A stretch of DNA of 64,000 bases from NCBI GenBank assembly GCA_947594855.1, contig CANQEL010000001.1, forward strand, positions 248,001-312,000, given 5' to 3'. How positions within the stretch are numbered: the first letter of the stretch is position 1; each line of letters begins with the position of its first letter. A program made the position numbers and the translations under genes. The notes below the pieces were generated by a model. That model saw only the letters and a program-made list of their open reading frames with translations, made no database searches and was not told the origin of the DNA. Origin of the DNA: an uncultured Lachnospiraceae bacterium. GTDB lineage: Bacteria > Bacillota > Clostridia > Lachnospirales > Lachnospiraceae. This document shows positions 60,981 through 64,000 of this stretch, piece after piece.

Positions 60981-61643
60981 TTAATTATAACCCCAATAGC
61001 TTTTCCCTATATATTCGGCAATTTTTAAATCTTCTTCAGTATTTATATCTACTGCTTCAAATTTACTTACATAATAAATATATGGATTTGCACCTATTCT
61101 ACATCTGTATTTTCCCAATGCTTCTCTGGAAATTCCATAAAGTCCCGTAGTTTCTTCAACAACCGGAAGCATGTCCTGACTTCTTGGAAGTATACACGGT
61201 CTGTAATTAACGGATGTATTATTCAGCCAGAAAAACCCCTGATGCCGCACAGCCGTAAAACATGAATCATATACCTCACTGTTTATAAGACTCTCGGCAC
61301 ATTTTTTAATAGATTTAGGTTGCAGATACGGAGCCGTGGCAAAAATCTGAAAATAATAATCATACTCAGGGTGCAGCTCAAAATGATAATTAAGCAGATC
61401 ATTTCCGTTAGCCGTATTTCTTGCAAGACTTTCTTTCCTTTCAATAACAAAACAGCCATTATTCTCACAGTATTCTTTGATTTCATCACTGTTAGTATCA
61501 ATATATATATCGTCAAATATATTGGCATTTTTTGTATGTTCAATTATGTATTCATATAATTTTTTACCGTTAAGTACTCTGAAATTTTTTCCCGGAACTC
61601 TTTCTGAATTTGCCTTGATTGGTATAAATGCCGCTGTTTTCAT
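60981..61643 (-). CDS. Acylneuraminate cytidylyltransferase family protein
   Basis: 220 aa. AAFIPIKANSERVPGKNFRV is the CTP-binding N-terminus of the NeuA/KdsB/LgtF superfamily, and FDDIYIDTNSDEIKEYCE follows. TANGNDLLNYHF and YFQIFATAPYLQPKSI, with EVYDSCFTAVRHQGFFW, are the later conserved blocks. It would form a CMP-sugar, possibly a nonulosonic acid such as sialic or legionaminic acid, or a related polyol. No biosynthetic genes (neuB, neuC) are visible here, so the sugar is unknown. AAAGGATG precedes the ATG at 61643; the earlier in-frame ATG lies inside the upstream gene. Confidence 0.82.
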   Translation of the reverse strand: MKTAAFIPIKANSERVPGKNFRVLNGKKLYEYIIEHTKNANIFDDIYIDTNSDEIKEYCENNGCFVIERKESLARNTANGNDLLNYHFELHPEYDYYFQIFATAPYLQPKSIKKCAESLINSEVYDSCFTAVRHQGFFWLNNTSVNYRPCILPRSQDMLPVVEETTGLYGISREALGKYRCRIGANPYIYYVSKFEAVDINTEEDLKIAEYIGKSYWGYN

Positions 61644-61668
61644 AATATAATCATCCTTTCCTTGATAC

Positions 61669-62466
61669 TTAAAATAATGAATCAAAATCCACACGTTTAT
61701 AAACCTCTAATTTTCCCCCACGAGTAGCATTAAATATACGGAATTTCCCACTTTTTTTACTGTATTCTTCAGCCGCAACATAATATGCCAAGGTCCTGTC
61801 TCTATGTGTAGAATAAATTGTACTTTTATTATCAGCATTAGATTCATAAAAATGTGCTTTTATGGACTTATCGACACTTACTACATTCCCATCTATATCT
61901 TTTTGTATAGGATAACTAAAATCAACTCCCAAGAGATATATATCAGAAAACCCCATATAAACTGCTAACTGCATTGCCATATATGTCACATTCCAACCAT
62001 CATATATATGTTTATCAGCTCTATCTGTAAATCTTATTTTTGTATTTGAATCAGTAATAAACATTGGTATTAAAATTACATCTTTGATTTTGCGAAAAAA
62101 TTTTTTCACATCGCTATATGCTTTCATTCTAATAAATGTTGCTTTTGCCTCAGAAGAACCCCGTAAAAGCTCATCCCCCATTTCTAAAGTAACTGCTCTG
62201 TCTTGAATACAATAAAATGTGGGACGCCAACTTGTCTTATTAAACATATAATAAATTCTATTAGCAGCAAAAGTTATTTCACCGCACAATTTATTCAAAT
62301 CATCTTTATTAAGGCTTGGACCATTTCCAATAATAAAGCATCTTTGTCCCTCATATTTCCCTTTATATTTTTTTATCAGCCTTTTGCTTTTTATTATTTG
62401 ATTTAACGGTACTGAATAAGCAATAAATATCTTTACAATATCTTTTACATAATTAGATAATTTCAT
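61669..62466 (-). CDS. DUF115/MptE-like protein, possible glycosyltransferase
   Basis: 265 aa. GQRCFIIGNGPSLNKDDLNK near residue 40 and FAANRIYYMFNKTSWRPTFY and GWNVTYMAMQLAVYMGFSDI with YLLGVDFSYPI near 165-190 fit the DUF115/MptE-like family. The GNGPSL start plus the later aliphatic-Gly-Asp block also resembles GT42 sialyltransferases such as CstII. This is a resemblance, not proof. Its position next to a CMP-sugar synthetase-like gene makes a transferase role attractive. It overlaps the upstream polymerase gene by 14 bp. Confidence 0.7.
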   Translation of the reverse strand: MKLSNYVKDIVKIFIAYSVPLNQIIKSKRLIKKYKGKYEGQRCFIIGNGPSLNKDDLNKLCGEITFAANRIYYMFNKTSWRPTFYCIQDRAVTLEMGDELLRGSSEAKATFIRMKAYSDVKKFFRKIKDVILIPMFITDSNTKIRFTDRADKHIYDGWNVTYMAMQLAVYMGFSDIYLLGVDFSYPIQKDIDGNVVSVDKSIKAHFYESNADNKSTIYSTHRDRTLAYYVAAEEYSKKSGKFRIFNATRGGKLEVYKRVDFDSLF

Positions 62467-63685
62467 ATTTATCTTTCTCCTTTATATAACTATCTGCTAA
62501 ATATAACACCGCAAGTATTACATAAACCGTACATCCCCATGCACTGCTAGTCCCAAATCCCAGACCTGCAACAACCCAACTTACAAACAAAAATATACTT
62601 GCACACTTAATGTTTATATTTTTTATTATCCAAACAAATTTTTTAAATATAAAATACATAAATATTACATATATAAAAAATCCTATAAAACCCATCTGAC
62701 CTATAATCTGCGGATAATAACTATCCATTAAAAAATCTGAGCCTTTAACACTCATCCCCCACATTTTGTTAAAACGATATTTATAATATAGTTTTGAATA
62801 ATGAGAAATTGCAGTAGTAGACCCGTAAGTTGCAAAGCCTGCCCCAAGTGGAAAAAAATCTCTTGCTGTTATAAATGAATAATAAAACAACTTATATCGT
62901 GGCGAATTATCATTCATTAAGTATCCCATTATCTCATTTCTTCCCAGCCATAAACATATTGGCACAATAAGTATTAAATAGTACCATCTAAAATTTCTTT
63001 TCTTTTCAATAAAAAGATATATAAGCAAAAATCCTAAAAGTAAAAATATGCCCAGCCCTGAATCAGTACTAATAATTATAATTACACTTAATATATAATA
63101 AATCCACCTATCGTTCTTTTTACTGTTTCCCACTAATGCTAAAAATAAAATTGTCCAGTTACTAATTGTTCCTCCAAATCCACTAAAAAAAATAAATCCT
63201 CTTTCAGAAACCATTCCCACATCAAAAAACATTGTCAATATACTCGAAAATGCCAGTATCACAATAAATATCTTTGAAATAACTAACAAAAAATTGTATA
63301 TAATTTTTGCCTGGGATTCTTTTATTGTTATAATAATATACAAAAATAAAATATACGGTTTTGAAAATATGAAAGCATCTATGGCTACTACCTTAAAATC
63401 AGATTGCACATCATAAAAAAAATTACCCATAAAACCTATCAATAAAAGTACCGCAAACCACTTATAGCACTTTATTATTCTTTTTTTCATAATTATATTA
63501 ACAAACAAAAAAAGTACACATAAAAGGCAAAAAATTTCATCTATGTATCTAAAAACATTAAATCTTATATCTGCAAATAATTCAGATATAAGCATTAAAA
63601 CAATACCTGAAACTACAAAAATAGTATTCACAGAAATATAGCCTGTGTGTAATTTATTCGAATAGTCCTTTGAGGAATAATCCAT
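62453..63685 (-). CDS. O-antigen polymerase-like membrane protein (Wzy type)
   Basis: 410 aa, about eleven hydrophobic spans, with a longer loop between spans about residues 265-310 (GAGFATYGSTTAISHYSKLY). Wzy proteins share little sequence; topology, length and cluster position are the evidence. It would polymerise flipped lipid-linked repeats outside the membrane. The start at 63685 (MDYSSKDYSNK) has AAGGGAGAG nine bases upstream; the frame extends two codons to a TTG. Confidence 0.75.
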   Translation of the reverse strand: MDYSSKDYSNKLHTGYISVNTIFVVSGIVLMLISELFADIRFNVFRYIDEIFCLLCVLFLFVNIIMKKRIIKCYKWFAVLLLIGFMGNFFYDVQSDFKVVAIDAFIFSKPYILFLYIIITIKESQAKIIYNFLLVISKIFIVILAFSSILTMFFDVGMVSERGFIFFSGFGGTISNWTILFLALVGNSKKNDRWIYYILSVIIIISTDSGLGIFLLLGFLLIYLFIEKKRNFRWYYLILIVPICLWLGRNEIMGYLMNDNSPRYKLFYYSFITARDFFPLGAGFATYGSTTAISHYSKLYYKYRFNKMWGMSVKGSDFLMDSYYPQIIGQMGFIGFFIYVIFMYFIFKKFVWIIKNINIKCASIFLFVSWVVAGLGFGTSSAWGCTVYVILAVLYLADSYIKEKDKYEII

Positions 63686-63730
63686 TAACAAACTCTCCCT
63701 TATTATAAAACCATATAAGCAAATATAATT

Positions 63731-64000
63731 CTATTTCTCACATATACCACGTATCATTTTCCCGACATCAATTCCAAGAGAATACTCACTAAAGTAATTT
63801 ACATATGCACGCCGTGCATTATCTGATATTCTCTTATAGTTTTCTTCATCTTCCAATTCACAAATAGCTTTATACAATTTTAATTCATCTTTTTGTATTA
63901 TATATCCACTATAACCAGATTTTATATAACTATGTACAGTTTCATTATCCGTCACTATAACTGGCTTAGATAACATCATAGCCTGTAAAAAACTCAGACT
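63731..64000 (-). CDS. Glycosyltransferase C-terminus, cut by window edge
   Basis: The last 89 codons of a gene that continues past base 64000. The frame reads SLSFLQAMMLSKPVIVTDNE, TVHSYIKSGYSGYIIQKDEL and a C-terminal helix. A short lead-in then PVIVTDN...GYI matches the late donor-binding region of GT4-type glycosyltransferases (the E-x7-E region, with SGYSGYII as the loop). Acceptor and sugar unknown. It lies 45 bp upstream of the polymerase gene in the AT-rich cluster. Confidence 0.75.
   Translation of the reverse strand, partial: SLSFLQAMMLSKPVIVTDNETVHSYIKSGYSGYIIQKDELKLYKAICELEDEENYKRISDNARRAYVNYFSEYSLGIDVGKMIRGICEK

Noticed and set aside
1..64000. CRISPR arrays, tRNA or rRNA genes, complete insertion sequences
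   Set aside because: None found on reading both strands; repeats seen are single inverted repeats, and the only mobile-DNA trace is the Rpn remnant.

Overview
The window reads as a chromosomal segment of a low-GC, Gram-positive Clostridia, most likely a Lachnospiraceae relative. This is inferred from several things together: meso-diaminopimelate-type MurE with dapA/dapB/dapF, a lysine riboswitch, a T-box upstream of pheST, a PASTA-kinase locus, a DUF1540 protein, DegV, a double-OB SSB-like protein typical of that family, and a decayed Rpn-family gene. Almost all genes lie on the minus strand. The exceptions are typA, yihY, the DUF1540 gene and a Spo0A-effector-domain gene. No rRNA, tRNA, CRISPR array or intact insertion sequence was seen.

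1-9.0 kb is a housekeeping operon read right to left from a promoter at about 9.0 kb: zinc-ribbon protein, def, fmt, zinc metallopeptidase, rsmB, rlmN, PP2C phosphatase, PASTA Ser/Thr kinase, rsgA, rpe (cut by the window edge). 9.0-17.2 kb holds cell-wall and lysine/DAP supply: a lysine riboswitch and its terminator, dapA, dapB, a terminator-like hairpin, dapF, murE, murF, priA. 17.2-20.9 kb holds cobO-like, an SSB-like gene with an operator-like palindrome in its promoter, mtnN, apt and a histidine phosphatase. It is followed by an intergenic region with tandem promoters and a 147-nt rod-like inverted repeat. typA (plus strand) closes this part and its 3' end overlaps the next cluster.

22.8-43 kb is a surface-polymer cluster. 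It contains a UDP-sugar dehydratase/aminotransferase/phosphoglycosyl transferase trio (EpsC/EpsN/EpsL or PglF/PglE/PglC type) and an LCP ligase. It also has five proteins with CDP-glycerol glycerophosphotransferase (TagF-type) domains, two of them fused to a GT2 glycosyltransferase. TagD and a TagGH exporter follow, then an SGNH/MBOAT acylation pair. Together these suggest a teichoic-acid-like polyol-phosphate polymer that starts on an aminated deoxysugar, is exported by TagGH, attached to peptidoglycan by LCP and O-acylated outside. No tagO, tagA or tagB homologue is visible here.

42.5-57.3 kb is mixed: an acyl-CoA carboxyltransferase without partner subunits, T-box-regulated pheST, a MATE exporter, YihY, a large SpoIID-domain protein, folA, a lipoprotein nuclease, DUF1540, DegV, a lone Spo0A DNA-binding domain, and a fused heptose-phosphate nucleotidyltransferase/phosphatase. 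57.4-58.6 kb is a gene-poor, decayed strip with an Rpn pseudogene and two coupled small ORFs. 58.6-64 kb is a second, visibly more AT-rich polysaccharide cluster: ATP-grasp, flippase, CMP-sugar synthetase-like, GNGPS-type transferase-like protein, polymerase, and a partial glycosyltransferase that runs off the window.
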